Below, piece by piece: positions 34,548-47,009 of a stretch of 64,000 nucleotides of DNA (position 1 is the first letter of the stretch; the number at the start of each line of letters is the position of its first letter). The stretch covers positions 3,534,001 to 3,598,000 of the forward strand of contig JABRWF010000008.1 of the NCBI GenBank assembly GCA_018343915.1, given 5' to 3'. Source of the DNA: Agroathelia rolfsii (Eukaryota > Basidiomycota > Agaricomycetes > Amylocorticiales > Amylocorticiaceae). The notes under the pieces are model-generated. The model was not told where the DNA came from, did not search any database, and was given only the letters and a program-made list of their open reading frames with translations. The position numbers and the translations under genes were made by a program.

Positions 34548-35865
34548 CTAACTCATGTCCGTGACACCAAAGCGCTTGAGTTTCTCAAAGTACTTCTGTA
34601 CGCGGCTGGCAACTTGGCGAGGTGTTCGCCTTCCATCCATGGCTCGGGAAATCTTTTGCCAACTAAAAATATAATCATCGGTTATTTTCAACCTGAATAC
34701 AGAAAGAAGATAATCCGAAGGCTTACCGGTTCTTCTCTCCATCAGGGATCTCTTCCAACAGGCGTTCAAGTAGGTGTTGTTCTGACACTGACCATGCTTG
34801 CTTGTAGGTTTCTGGCTTGGCCTTGGTATTGTTTCGGGACCCTTTCTTAGAAGCTGGTTGTGGGGGGTCGGTGTCAGGCGAAACCTCGCGTTGTTTGCGC
34901 TTTCCCTTGCCCTTTGGAGAGGAGGCGGCAAGGGCTGGGTGAGACTTTGTTTTGGTGCGAGTACGATTTGCGAGCAGTGTCGGTCCGCCTTCCGTAGTTG
35001 ACGTGTTCGAAGAGAGATTGTCAGCAAGGGTATCCACCAGCATAGAGTCGATAGAATGTGATGCGGAAGGAACGCAGGGTTCTACGGCGCCAATGTCGAA
35101 GACGTCTACCTCTCCGCTCTCATCTTCTTGATCTCTGCGAATGTACACCGCATCGGAACCACCGACAGACAATCGAGAAGGTAACTTAAGGCCAGAGCCT
35201 ATTCTGCGTTTTTTGAGCTCTTGGATTTTCTCTCGTTCAAGCTGTTTCTTTGCTTCAGCAGGGTCGATTTCATCCTCTGAAGAAGGTGGGGAGATGGGAG
35301 GCAGTGATGCAAAGACAGGCTCTAGAATAGTATGCTTTGCCTTCTTGACAAGGATCTGCAATGATGACTCCTTGCCAGGATTATGGTGCAATGGTATTGT
35401 GCGAGTGTCGAGACGTTGGCGAACATCTCGTTCCAGCGTTTTCAACGGAGAAGGGTCTTAGAGATGAAGGTTGAGAGATGAAGATTGGAATCTCTAGTGG
35501 TAATTACCTTTTGCAGCAAAAACATCCCAAATCAAGTCTTGAGGGTGACATGCAACAGATGATATGTTTTCACCGAGTCGAGGAATGCTCATGTCCAACT
35601 AATAGAGAGGAAAAAATCAGTCATAAGTAACGGGAATTAACTGCGGACTTGCCCCTTCGTTTATGTGACGAGTAAAATCTTCTGGATTTTCGGCAACGTG
35701 GGGCTTGATATTTCGAAGAAGCTCAATATCATGTTGGGTCTGTGCAATGAACTGGCGCTGAGATTGCACAAACGCTTCGAGAGCCTGGATGCTAGTCGTT
35801 GTTCAGTAAAAAGGACACGGGGAGACAGCAACGCAGAATATGCACGTCTGGGCGCGACTGTCCAT
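34548..35865 (-). CDS. Myb/SANT-domain protein, ZZZ3-like
   Basis: The C-terminal Myb/SANT repeat (QAWSVSEQHLLERLLEEIP, then WQKISRAMDGRRTPRQVASR and VQKYFEKLKRFGV) closely follows the SANT domain of ZZZ3, a subunit of the human ATAC histone acetyltransferase complex. I see no ZZ zinc finger. A helical N-terminus (ALEAFVQSQRQFIAQTQHD) and a Ser/Pro/Lys-rich middle with nuclear-signal-like KGKGKRKQR precede it. The proposed first exon is short (MDSRAQT at 35865), spliced through a 54-nt intron with TACTGAAC branch and CTAG acceptor into IQALEAF; this start is an inference. It is probably nuclear; the partner complex is unproven. Confidence 0.72.
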
Positions 35866-36141
35866 CGAAAGCTTGGCAAATACATCGAATCAAGTGTTGC
35901 ACAAGGGGAAAGTCAATAAGGGGAGACAGGGAGCGTGAAGGGAGGAGATTATGGGAGCGATATATACACGGGCCATCTGAATCAGCCACCGTCAGCCACA
36001 ACGGAAATTTCAGCAAACCTGGTCCGTGCGTCGACACAGTCGTTATAATATTATTATTAGGGGCACGATAATATACTCTACAGCCGTACCCACTCATATT
36101 CTATATCCCATACATTGCACAGCAAACAAAACAAGTCAAAC
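35866..36141. other. Spacer between two minus-strand genes
   Basis: Contains the 5' region of the Myb gene and the 3' end of the SGNH gene. No other feature is seen. Confidence 0.4.
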
Positions 36142-38140
36142 TCATGTTGAAAATATCCCTACAATCTTGAAAGGCGGCACAGCTTCGCCTTCCGTGCCCA
36201 CCAACATACATTCTACGAAATGAGGTCCCCGTGAGACATGGTGGTCGATGAGCTCCAAACTGTTCAGTTGTTAGCCGATTTCCTTTTTTTGCCCCGAATC
36301 GTTTGGAAGGACAACTTACACAGGAGTTGTTTCTCTCACGTCTGCCGAGTTTTCGATGACCTTAGCACCAGCATAGTTATCGTCCACCCAGCATTCCACG
36401 GCGCTCCCTTCCTTCACGTCGTCGATGGGTTCTTGGAGATAATACACCCCAATATCGCCCGCGCCAACTTGAATAGGAATACGCAGCTTGCTAGCTGGTT
36501 GAGTGGCGTACCAATAATGCTCGCTTGTCACGTGGGACGCCCGACCTGTGGATGGATGCACCGCTTTCCATCCGGATCCGTAGAAGAGCGAGGGCGGCAG
36601 GGGATTAATCAAGTCATTCGCTGATACACAGTACGGTGCGACCTCTACAAACGCCCGCTCACTGTCCGGTCGTGTGTTGAGCCGTGCAGGAGGTACACCA
36701 AGATAAGAGGGCAATGCAGGTGTTTTGCCATTCGCGTCCGAGTCGGTGTTTTCGGGTGTGATCTTCCGGTTATCGACAATTTCCCCTTCGACATTACTAT
36801 CAAGATTAAGCGCAGCACCACCTCCCTTGCGCTGGCCTACACCTCCAAAAAGTCCTTTTGCCTCCCCTGAACCCTCACCAGAGACGGCGCCACTGCCTAT
36901 TAGATCAACATGATATGACGAGCCGGTAGCAATGGCCCAGGCATCACAAATCTGGGATTGGATGTATGCAATTAATACATCTGCCATGACCTGATGCCCT
37001 GCACCATTGGCAAGCACGGGATCAGCGTAGTATTTGTCATGAACCAAGGACGGGTTCGCCATGTAGTCATTGTAAATCGCTGATTTGACGCTGAAAAAGA
37101 CGTTAGGACGGTGCATACAGGTTATGAAAAATAGCGTAGCTCGCCTAACGTGAGGCACGTCATAAAACTGCGCGACCAGCGAATGCCAGTGATCTGGACC
37201 AGAGAAGCCATATTCATGGTGGATTTGTGGGCTAAAATGACCAAGGATAATGACCGCAGGATGGTCTGATCGAATGAGGATAGAACGGACAAGTAATTCA
37301 AAGTTTTCTAACGTTCCTGAATTGCTGGAATGACCAAAATTAGACACTTTGACGGACTTGAGAGAAACGAAAACTCATACGCGGAATCGTCAACGTCGAA
37401 TTCAAGAATAACTAGGTCTGTGTAGTCCGGCAGATGATGACCATTACAAAAACTAAAATACTCTGAGTTGGTTCGGCGCATGGCACCGTTGGTGAGTTCC
37501 GATGCGGGATGAGGGAAGACGGTATTCCACCACTGGAAGAAACGAGACGGATAGCATTGGGTCGAAAGAGGGTCATCACCAGCACCATGGCAAGCCGAAA
37601 CTGTATTAGACCAAGATGTCAGGTTCATTTGTGGGATCGGATGGAATATCCAAAGACAAAAATAAGAAAGCGTTGGACGGAATACACGATAGGGCGACCG
37701 TCCATGAAACATGAGAGGTCTTGCTAATGCCTCTGATACAGATAAAATTACAAATACTTACTCGAGCCACCAAGGACACTGATAGTGACGGGTTGTCCCT
37801 TCAGCGCCTTTTGCAAAAGGCGTTGTATCCTCGCCCCGCTTCCAAGATGAAGTCTGCTCTGAGAGAGCGTCATGGGGCTATACTTGGCACCCAGTTCATC
37901 GCCTGGACCATAAACGGGACAGAAAGAAAACGGATTCGGCCTGTCTTCGGTGCCATTAAGGTAGTTTATTGGCTTTAGATGTGTTGTCGAATAGGTATGC
38001 GAGGTTGCCTTGCTCGACGGGAGAATAAGGCGAGTAAGGAAAAGAACGAAAAGGAAAAGAGAGAAGATGAGCCAAATGCGGTTTGTGACGCCTAGGACTT
38101 TTCGGTTGAGCCTTGAGCTCCTGTCCCGACCATGGGCCAT
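36142..38140 (-). CDS. Type II membrane SGNH-hydrolase-like protein (capsule-associated type)
   Basis: It starts MAHGRDRSSRLNRKV at 38140 (an upstream in-frame ATG exists at 38203). A signal-anchor follows (WLIFSLFLFVLFLTRLIL), then a luminal SGNH fold: block I ISVLGGSS, DLVILEFDVDDS, HPAVIILGHFSPQ, and a late GAGHQVMADVLIAYI carrying the catalytic His. C-terminal is a beta-rich module with IPIQVGAGDIGVYYL and VECWVDDNYAGA. The final intron (GTAAGT to GAACAG) adds LELIDHHVSRGPHFVECML and an end reading PFKIVGIFST. Basidiomycete proteins of this layout are called capsule-associated; Golgi glycan O-acetyl or esterase chemistry is likely but unproven. The gene is divergent from a CAP59-family glycosyltransferase. 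Confidence 0.8.
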
Positions 38141-38454
38141 CTGGTCTGAGTCTCTCAGCGTAGGGGGGGAAATGTGAGCAGCCTTTGTTGATCGGCGCTG
38201 CATCCGCGCGTTGGAGGGCGTTTTGTAGGAAGCAAGGACGGGCGGCAGTCAGTAAAGACCTATGCGATGGATGCGTCGAGCAAAAGGATAGCAAGCCGAG
38301 TGCAACGAGAGCAACAAGAAGAAACGTCGATCGCCGTAGTCGCCGTCGTCGTCGTGGTCTGAAGCCAAGCGTGGTGAAGACAAATGGGTATATACACAAA
38401 CTCTCTCTTTCTCACCCATCTCCAGGGCAGCACGCTCAGCGCTCTTTCTCTGCC
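38141..38454. promoter_or_regulatory. Bidirectional promoter region, SGNH gene and CAP59-like gene
   Basis: Only 314 bp separate the two start codons. It contains a CGCCGTCGTCGTCGTGG tract at 38341-38357 that resembles the tract upstream of the chitin synthase. Confidence 0.5.
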
Positions 38455-40175
38455 ATGCAGCCAAAGCAGCCCGGTCTTGCGGCTCGCCTGAGGCAGACGC
38501 CAACCCCGCTGGCCATCCTAATTGGCGTCTGTATTGGCGTGTTTCTCACAAAGCTGTTCTCGTGGTCGACGACTGTGCGTAATAGACGATGTACTTCTTA
38601 CCAGCTTGGACTTCTCTCTGAGCATCATCCTATAAACAACAGCCAACGACATCGTGGAGGGGAAGCGCCTATACACCCTCTATTAAAGGCTCCAGACCAA
38701 TATCTCGCCAGCCAATCGAAGTTCCTTCTCCAGAAAAACGAAGGCGAGTCCTCGACCTGCTCACGAACCTCTCCCCGCATTACACCAAAGAATGCACCCG
38801 ACATTCCCAGGCCCTGTACTCTGAGCAGGCCAAGGCACGCTATGCCAGCCTCGTAGGACACCAGAAGCCCTCGTCTGGCTCCTGGCTCGAGTCTTTTGGG
38901 ATCGTTGCCGCAGACCCTACCGACCACCAGCACTCGAAACGGGATCTGACGACGTCAAGCGATCATAAATACTACTTTGCCATCAACCTCTACAACTCGT
39001 TTGATGTTATTCCAGACCTTTTTGCAACACTCTTTCGTGTGAGTTCCGTTCTGGGATATCAAAACGTCTTCATTTCCATCTACGAAAACGGCTCCTCCGA
39101 CCAAACCAAGGCGCTACTCCGAATTTTTGACTCCCTGACACGTTCTGTCGGCATAAGAATCACGATCCGCACGTCTATGCGTAGGCGAGGCGCATTCAAT
39201 CATCGTATTGAGTATCTGGCCGAGGTTCGCAATGCGGCATTTGTTCCGTTGCATGAGCTGCGCGATGCCGAGAACGAGTACTTTGACACCATCATTTTCA
39301 TGAACGATATCCTGCCCTGTGTGGATGATCTTCTCGAACTGATTTATCAGTCCCGGCTGAACAACGCTGGCATCACCTGTGCTGCCGACTACATGTACCA
39401 TGACGACCTTGGGCAGCCTGTCTTCTACGATAACTGGGTCGCCCGCGATCTTAATGGGACTGCTCTAGAGAACGCCCCATTCGAAAACATCTTCCACCAC
39501 GCGCCGTCCAATGAGCGCTGGCAGAAGCATCTTCCTATTCAGGTCCAATCCTGTTGGAACGGCATCGCCATCCTGGATCCTGCACCATTCTATACGCCTC
39601 CTCATGTCCGCTTCCGCATGGCGAGGATCACGGAAGGCGAGTGCTCCGCATCCGAGTGCAGTTTGATCTGCAACGACTATTGGGAAGCTGGATACGGTCG
39701 CATCATGATGGTTCCACGAGTCAAACTCGCTTATGATAGTGTACGTCGATCAGTCATGTCCACTTGACCTGGGCCCCAGTAATTGTCTAAGCAGAAAGTT
39801 TACGAAATCATACATCCTGCACGAAGGAATCTGACCGCTATCCGTGGTTATGTGCGCATGGGTGGGCTGCCTGACAATCCGTTAACGGACCCGCAAGATC
39901 GAACATGGTTTGGACCACACGACCGTCTGTTTATTGACGAAGAGGAAATCCCTCTTGACTTCCTTCCGGGACCTGACCATGGCAAGTTGTGTTTTTCGTA
40001 ATTTCTACTACCCCATCTTATATCATATTTTATTGCTTTAGTATGGTGCTGGGGGTGGGACGGTGCTGGAGACTTGGATGGACCAGATGTAGAGCCGATC
40101 TGGGAAAGGATGCCTAATCGCTCCAGCTCGCCCGAGGCAGTGGTAGTTCGGCATGACAGGAGCCTCCCACTTTGA
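38455..40175 (+). CDS. CAP59/CMT1-family glycosyltransferase (mannosyltransferase-like)
   Basis: Golgi type II membrane protein of the cryptococcal mannosyltransferase 1 / CAP59 family. It starts MQPKQPGLAARLRQT, with a signal anchor (PLAILIGVCIGVFLTKLF). The first intron joins WSTT to PTTSWRGSAYTPS. The catalytic part includes YYFAINLYNSFDVIPDL, VFISIYENGSSDQTKALL, DTIIFMNDILPCVDDLLEL, AADYMYHD, QVQSCWNGIAILDP and ECSLICNDYWEAGYGRI. After further introns come YEIIHPARRNLTAIRGY and the tail PGPDH-VWCWGWDGAGD, ending DRSLPL. CMT1 itself makes alpha-1,3-mannan linkages; here only the family can be claimed. The last intron (39982-40041) uses a GC donor. Confidence 0.88.
39982..40041 (+). other. 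Probable GC-AG intron in the CAP59-like gene
   Basis: Donor TG|GCAAGT (the canonical GC-type donor), 60 nt, acceptor CTTTAG. Joining CAT G to TA TGG gives the open frame VWCWGWDG through to a TGA at 40173. The first GT inside (GCAA|GTTGTG) shifts the frame into an early stop. Confidence 0.65.
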
Positions 40176-40736
40176 ACTGTATTTCGCGATATGATGATTG
40201 GCAGCTGGGTCCTGCCGCCTCTTGGGGGTGCTTGTGTCAATTCTATAATCGTAGTTTATGATCTAGATATGTAATGCCTGGTTGTCCTGGTAATAGATGG
40301 TTGTAAGAAGACATGAAGGGATGTTGATCTCCCATTCAAACGATGGATTAATTATATGCAGTTGAACATGAATAAAGATCATATTATTAACATGCTATAA
40401 ATCTAGGCACATTGCGCACGTACGTAGCACATGTCAACTTATCGAAATACAAGTTAGAAATGACAGTACGGCGGCAGTATGTAGTAAGCGACAAATCATC
40501 ATTAACGCATGATTTATTAAACTGTCCTCAATCACCGTCACTACCCGCACTGGCAGGCGGGGCGCCCGATGGACAAGCAACAAGAGTGAGCCGCCGCTCC
40601 TTCTTCTGTCTTTCGCCCTTCACTGGTTGCCAGCCGTTATACCTCAAGGCCTTCGGAGACGCCCGTCTGACTGTATGCTATTGTTCAAGGCATGTCATGG
40701 GCCCCTGACGAATCGTGAGTAATCGTCCCAGGCGGT
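40176..40736. other. Promoter region of the 7TM gene, nothing else seen
   Basis: AT-rich to mixed composition. Open frames here show no family likeness. Confidence 0.4.
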
Positions 40737-41934
40737 ATGGCTTGGTCGTCCGAGTCCCCGTTGCTCGTGCTGCTACAGCTTTTTTTATTCGTCATTGACA
40801 GCGCATATGACCTGTGGAAGGAGACGTCCAATTACCTGATTGTGGCCCTGTCGAATTTCGGCTATGGTAGGATCCTGTTCAAGCGCTAAGCTGCTGGAAT
40901 TGATGATGTTGAATTGCCAACGCATTCGCCAGGTTGCCTTGCCATCGTGTATATCCTCTGCATCCATGCCTTGTATCGCCGTTCTGGAAAATTTGCTTGG
41001 CTGGCCTTTACTTACACAACCACCATATTTCTTCTCAACACGGTCACCAATGCTACCATCGTCGTCAGGTATCAGAAGGTGTTCATAGCGGACCGCAATT
41101 ATCCTGGCGGACCTCTTGCCTACATTAGGGAGCAGACATCCAGCTGGCCTCTTGTAACCAGTGTTGTTACGGGTGCCGTCACGGCCTGGCTGCAAGATGG
41201 ATTGCTAGTGAGCTTCTGTTATCTGCCATTCACATGCGCATAATCATCCTGAACATCCACCCCTCCAAGCTTTGGCGATTCTTCGTTATCTTCAATAGGA
41301 GCTATCTTCTGGTCGCTCTTCCTATATTGCTCTATATAGCCACCATAAGTCGGTCTTGTGTTTAATAGCGCTTTTTTGTTTCGACGCTGATACAGAGATT
41401 GCAGTTCTTGTCGTCGTCGCCATCATTCTTCACCCACACCAAGAATTTATTCTCACACCCGTTGGAGCAGCTGCCTGGTATCCTTCCATTGCTCTGAACA
41501 TAATCTCAACAGTTTCCATCTGTACCAAACTATGGCTACAGCACAGACGCACAGCACTGTCCATGGGCCCGCACCGAACAACGTATTTGCCCCTGATAGC
41601 TATCTTTATCGAGAGTTCAGCGCTTTACACCATCTTCGCCCTCATCTTCGTCCTTACCGTCGCCGTGAATAGCTATGTGCAAAACCTTGCACTAGCCCTG
41701 CAAAACTCTGCCCAGTGTATTGCCCCCACACTTACCATCTGGTGGATAGCATCACACACCAACGGGGACCGAACATCCTCATCCGAGTCCAACTCCGTCC
41801 CACTCACCAGAATACAATTCACATCTAGAAGGTCTATCACCGTTCCTTCCGAAACATCTGTTGAAGCCGGAGCTCACAGCGACGGTCTGGCGTCCACACC
41901 AACCATTTCTTATAACGATCCAAGATCAGCATGA
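40737..41934 (+). CDS. Basidiomycete-type seven-transmembrane protein
   Basis: It starts MAWSSESPLLVLLQLFLFV. Exons chain as SNFGYG-CLAIVYILCIHALYR, an AWLQDGLL end, a short exon LWRFFVIFNRSYLLVALPILLYIATI, then IAVLVVVAIILHP and on to the stop. Hydropathy suggests about seven helices followed by a Ser-rich cytosolic tail (SSSESNSVPLTR, then SRRSITVPSETS). The central FNRSYLLVALPILLY matches the W-R-Y-x-V-x-x-LP pattern of a large, uncharacterised Agaricomycete integral membrane family that resembles GPCRs. It is not a STE3 pheromone receptor. The function is unknown. Confidence 0.75.
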
Positions 41935-42502
41935 TATCACACTGTTTTGTTGCCCTTAGGCGCGACGTGTCATTGCATGGTCTCAAGTGGTCCCGATCTC
42001 GATCTCGAGGCCTTATTATGAACAAGGACATACGAATTTGATGGAATCCCTTTTTATTTCACGATCACCGTAACGTTACAAAGAGCGAATGCCGAGCGTT
42101 AATCGCCTCCCACACACACTGACAGAGACTAGCTACATTACTACCTAAATCATTATCATCTTCACAACACTGCGATAAGGATCATTGTGTACATATATAC
42201 ATAGATTGGAATTAAACACGTGCAATTTTATTTGTGTAGGAGGTGAAAGCGACACAGAAAGCTACTCTTATCTACCCTTTGACGGCCTTTGGGAGTATGC
42301 ATGGATGGAAAGCAGTCATTTGTGAGAGAAGACAATGTACATTAGGTCTTTTGTGGATTGTAGAAACTCTTGGTTATTATGATCGCGTTACTCTAGCCTT
42401 AAATCTAGAAAAGAAAGTATCGTGGAGTGATTTTACATGTGTAATGCTATCACGCATGTCCCCTCGGCACTCTTATCGCCTAGGGTAGCTCGAGAGGCTA
42501 TG
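41935..42502. other. Convergent 3' region
   Basis: Between the 7TM gene and GMP synthase stop codons. It contains a CACGTG at 42217 that does not fit the RTCACGTG form. No gene. Confidence 0.4.
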
Positions 42503-44588
42503 TCAGAGCCATTCTACAGTCTTTAGTCACTAGTTAGTAAGAACATGAGCTGATATCAATAACATCATCGCTTACAGCGGGTGGTTTGGAAGAAATGTCA
42601 TAGGTAACGCGATTAATGCCTTCTACTTCGTTTGTGATACGAGAGGAAATACGCCGAAGGACTTCTGGCGGGAAAACAAACCAATCTGCTGTCATGAAGT
42701 CCTCCGATTGCACAGCACGCAAAGCAATGACCTGTAAATATACATTCGGTATTTTTTTTTTTTTTGGAGGCTCGAGGGCTCGATATATGCATACCTGATC
42801 ATACGTTCTTTTATCTCCCATAACACCAACAGCGCGCACAGGGAGCAGTACGGCAAACGCCTGACTGATTTGATCGTACAGGCCAGCTTTCCTGATTTCT
42901 TCGATGTAGATGTTATCAGCCTTTTGTAGGATCTGGACTTGTTCACGTGTTACAGGTCCGAGAATACGAATTGCAAGACCCGGACCGGGGAATGGGTGCC
43001 TTTGTACGAGTGCGTTGGGGATTTTCAGTAGTCGGCCAAGTGCACGGACCTCGTCTTGATAATAACCATCGTCAGCAATCGTTAAAAGCGCTAACAGAAG
43101 TCGGGTACTGACCTTTGAAGAGCTCGCGTAAAGGCTCAATCAATTTCAACTTCATTTCCGCGAGCAGACCGCCAACATTGTGGTGAGTTTTGATCGTGGC
43201 GCTTGGACCCTTGAAGCTAATGCTCTCTATAACATCGGGATAGAGAGTACCTTGGAGAAGCCACTCAATTTGGCCCTTGTCAGCTGAACCCGTCTCGATT
43301 TCTTTCTCAGCCTCCGCCTCGAGCTTGGCAGCATGCTCCTCAAATACGTTAATGAATGTATTGCCGATAATCTTACGCTTCTTTTCTGGATCTTCAACTC
43401 CTTCAAGCCGTTTGAGGAATAACTCGGAGGCATCAACAATAGTCAAGTTGACACCAAGATCTTTATTGAGCATCTGCTCGACTTGTGCTGCTTCATTGAG
43501 ACGAAGCACGCCGTTGTCAACCATGATTGCATGGAAGCTAAAGTAGTAAAATTAGTAAATGCAACAAAAGGTACGTATGGGCATACCGATCGCCGATGGC
43601 TTCATGCATCAGTTTTGCGGCTACAGTACTATCCACTCCACCACTGACTGCACCAATCACACGACCTTTTGGACCGCAGATATCGCGAATGCGTTGGATT
43701 TCCTTACCGATAAACTCCTCCTGTTTTGAGTTTTAAGCTAGATGAGATGTGATCAAAGTCCTTGTAAAGTGGAAGTAGACAGACCATAGTCCAGTTTGTT
43801 TTGCACTTGCAAATGTTGAGAATGAATCGTCCGATGACCTCTTTTCCACGAGGAGAATGAGTAACCTCGGGATGAAATTGGATTCCATAGAATGGCTTGG
43901 TGTTGTGGGCGAGAGCAGCGAATGGGGCCGTTGGGGTGCGACCGATCACATGGAAATCTTGCGGAGGAGCAGAAAGCTGGTCTCCATGGGACATCCAAAC
44001 CTACGGTCATATTCAGCACATTCGACTCAAGGGCTATCGGAGCATAGCAAACACAGACCTGAGATCAGGGGGTGAATGAGCACTAGACCAAAATATGTAC
44101 TGCATAGATAAAGCCTGACCTGCATTTCATCTCCTAGGCCCTGGAACAAGGCATCTACAGAGTCGCCGCCAATCTTGGAAATTTGGACATTTGCGAAGCC
44201 ATACTCGCGATGACTGCATTTTGCAACCTGACCACCAAAATTCCATGCCATCTCCTGAAGACCGTAGCATATACCGAGGATAGGGACACCAAGATTGTAG
44301 ATGGCGGGATCGGCATGAGGCGAATCAGCATCGTACACTGAATATGGAGATCCGGAGAGGATGATGCCTGTTGGAGTATTAGTACTGTGTATGTGATGCT
44401 GACTGGGCATGATTTTTTTTCGACGACTCACCTTTTGGCTTGAAGTGGATCTCTGAGATCTTTGTTGTGCAGGGCATGAGCTCTGCGTAGACATTATGCT
44501 CGCGACATCTACGGGTGATCAGGTGGCTGTATTGTGACCCAAAGTCAAGAATGAGGACGGTGTCGAACTGATCATGGATTTCGGCCAT
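42503..44588 (-). CDS. GUA1: GMP synthase (glutamine-hydrolysing)
   Basis: Cytosolic enzyme that converts XMP to GMP using glutamine and ATP. It starts [19 protein letters not shown]. The amidotransferase domain has GICYGLQEM (nucleophile Cys) and [12 protein letters not shown] (His/Glu). The ATP-pyrophosphatase domain has [17 protein letters not shown] (PP-loop), [30 protein letters not shown] and [12 protein letters not shown]. The last intron is needed to reach the true end: SSKPPA then TVEWL and a TGA at 42503; reading through it gives a false tail. A 13-nt A run sits in an intron near 42760 (plus strand T). Confidence 0.96.
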
Positions 44589-44847
44589 TGTGATCTAAGG
44601 GAAAGTTGGCTTGTTGATTTTCCAATGGTTACTTTTTATTTATTTACCTGATCTGAAAAGTGTTGCTGGTTATTTGTTGTCCTAATGTTAATTTGTCATA
44701 TTTTATTACCATATGTATTCCATTTGTTGCTTCCGCTCACTCACTCTGCGACAATCAGACCAGCCTGAGTGCTGCCACGATCATCTAGGCCAGTCTATCA
44801 GTTGGTTTAGACAAAGCACGCGTTCTGAAACTCGTCTACAGCAAGAT
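44589..44847. promoter_or_regulatory. Bidirectional promoter region of GUA1 and CSN1
   Basis: Short intergenic sequence between divergent ATGs. No RTCACGTG is present. Confidence 0.5.
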
Positions 44848-46688
44848 ATGGAAGTTGAACCCACTGAGAACGTTTATCTGCCCGCCCTGTCTTCGTCATC
44901 GAAACCGACCAAGGTCACGATTGACGACGCACATCCTTTTGATCTCGAGACTTATATCTCTAATTACTCGGGTGAATAGCCTACAGCATCCGCATCCGCG
45001 TACTATAAGATCCCTTCTCTAAAATTCAAGAATATATAGGGCGCACCGTTGTCGATCGACTTGTGCATATTATCCATACATGTCCATCCCTGGCCCCACA
45101 TGCCCTTCGTCTCGCCACTAAGCACATTTATCAATTACGGGACGTCAGTCTGTATCATACAACAGTGGCCGCATACGACTCTGTCCAGCCTGATACGGGC
45201 CTCCCTCCCTCTGCTGAAGTCGCCCCCCTAGATCCTAAATGGCTCGACCAGATCACTAAGAAAAACAAAGAGGATCGCTCCAGGCTCGAAAGTGAGCTCA
45301 AGAACTACACGAATACAATGATCAAAGAAAGCATTCGAGTACGTCCAGTTCCTCGAATTGAATTCTCAGCCAATCTACTTATGCAGGATCAGTTAGGACA
45401 TGGAGACCTTGGTGACTTTTTCAGATCAACTGGCGATTACGCCAACGCACTCAAGCATTATAGCAAGTCTCGCGAGTTTTGCACAACAAGCCAGCATGTG
45501 CTGGATATGTGTCTTTCTGTTCTAGAGGTACGATCGTCTACTTGAGTTATTGTTATAGAAGCATACTTACCATACTGCTACAGCTTCTTATTGAATATAA
45601 GAACTACGCTCATATACCAACTTACGTATACAAAGCAGAAGCTGCTCTCGATGCATCCACCAGTTCTGGTATCAAAGAACGGGCTCGTGATGCCAAACAA
45701 ACTGCTTCAGTTATTGGCAAAGCTCCATCTACCAGTGGCACATCAGCCCAGATCAGCTCGGCTGCTCAGCAAACCTCACGAGCGGATGAAAGAGACAAAG
45801 TTCAATCCAAGCTAGACTATGCCTCTGCGTTGGCCCTTCTCAGTCAGCAAAACTACCACAAGGCTTCACAGCTGTTTTTAAAGATTGGTAGTGCCCAAAG
45901 ACTCGGGGATTGGGTTGGAAAGGCAAGCATTGCATCCTTCTATATCTAATTTTCGTACATAATAACAACATGTCTTGACTTATAGATTGTTTCTCAAGCC
46001 GACATTGCCATCTATGGTAGTCTCTGTGCGTTAGCGAGCTTAAGACGCCAGGCAATCAAGACCGAAGTGCTTGAGAACTCTACATTTACTATGTACATCG
46101 AGCAAGAGCCATACGTGAGGGAGCTAATTGAAAGCTATATGGCAAGCAGATTCAAGACAACGCTCGAAATTCTAGAGAAATATTCGGTTCGTGTACACCA
46201 AAAAAATATCGTCCATATCCGAGGAAGACGAACTGAGCCCCCAACAGACAAGACATTATCTTGACATCCATCTCTTTTCTCACGTTCAAGAGCTAACAAA
46301 TCTTGTGCGCAACCGGGCTCTTGTACTATACTTCCAACCGTTCGCTACTATATCGATGGGTCGCATGAGCGAAGCGTTTGGCTGGGATGTTTCCGAGTTG
46401 GAAAAGCATGTCGTCGCTCTCATACAGAAGGGGGAAATTGAAGGTCGAATCGATAAGAAAAACATGGTGGGTGCCCTATTTTATTTACAGATACTGCTGC
46501 TGCGATAAATAATCCTGTCTCTCTAGGTGCTCAAAGCGACTATCTCAGACCACAGGGCCGATTTGTTTGCGCGGGTTGTTAGGGCTGGCCAAGAGATGAG
46601 AAATACAAATCAGAAGCTTCTACTCCGCATGAAATTGTGGGACTTTCCTTTCCATCAGACATCCAAGTCATACTCAAGGAATAATTAG
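44848..46688 (+). CDS. CSN1: COP9 signalosome subunit 1
   Basis: PCI-domain scaffold of the signalosome that removes NEDD8 from cullins. It starts MEVEPTENVYLPALSS. Exons chain through ISNYSGRTVVDRLVHII, KESIRDQLGHGDLGDFFRS, VLELLIEYKNYAHIP, RLGDWVGKIVSQADIAIYG, ILEKYSTRHYLDIHLF and KKNMVLKATISDHRADLF. The TPR-like region holds GDYANALKHYSKSREFC. The PCI winged helix holds ISMGRMSEAFGWDVSELE and VALIQKGEIEGRID. A linker rich in Ser/Ala/Thr (about residues 200-235) is unusual for its length. It is divergent from GMP synthase with only 259 bp between start codons. Confidence 0.93.
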
Positions 46689-47009
46689 GCAGCAAGCTGA
46701 TATTATCCTCAAGCCGCACCGCTCCGTTCAGGAAGAGGTCCGCAGGACCCTTGTTGAGACACATGAGGGTCTGGCGGAAGCATAAGAGGCTAGTTTCTGT
46801 ATTGGGCCTTGTCATTTTCGCCATTTGTAATCGCCACTGTGTACTTTTTTTTTTTATCGGATGCGGCAGACTATTGAAATTCTGAAATGTAAATGTACTT
46901 ACGATGAAACTTGGAAGTTCGCTCAAGTTGAATCCACCGATAATGACTTCTTTTTGCAGCGTGTTGATAGATTTGGTTCCGAGAATTTATTCTATGACCA
47001 ACCTCTGCC

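Noticed and set aside
40737..41934. Mating pheromone receptor (STE3) reading of the 7TM gene
   Set aside because: Helix 3-5 motifs of STE3 are absent; it matches a different Agaricomycete membrane family, and no CAAX-type pheromone precursor was seen nearby.
42217..42222. CACGTG as a sixth promoter element
   Set aside because: Lies between convergent genes and lacks the flanking T needed for RTCACGTG; likewise the site at 48965.
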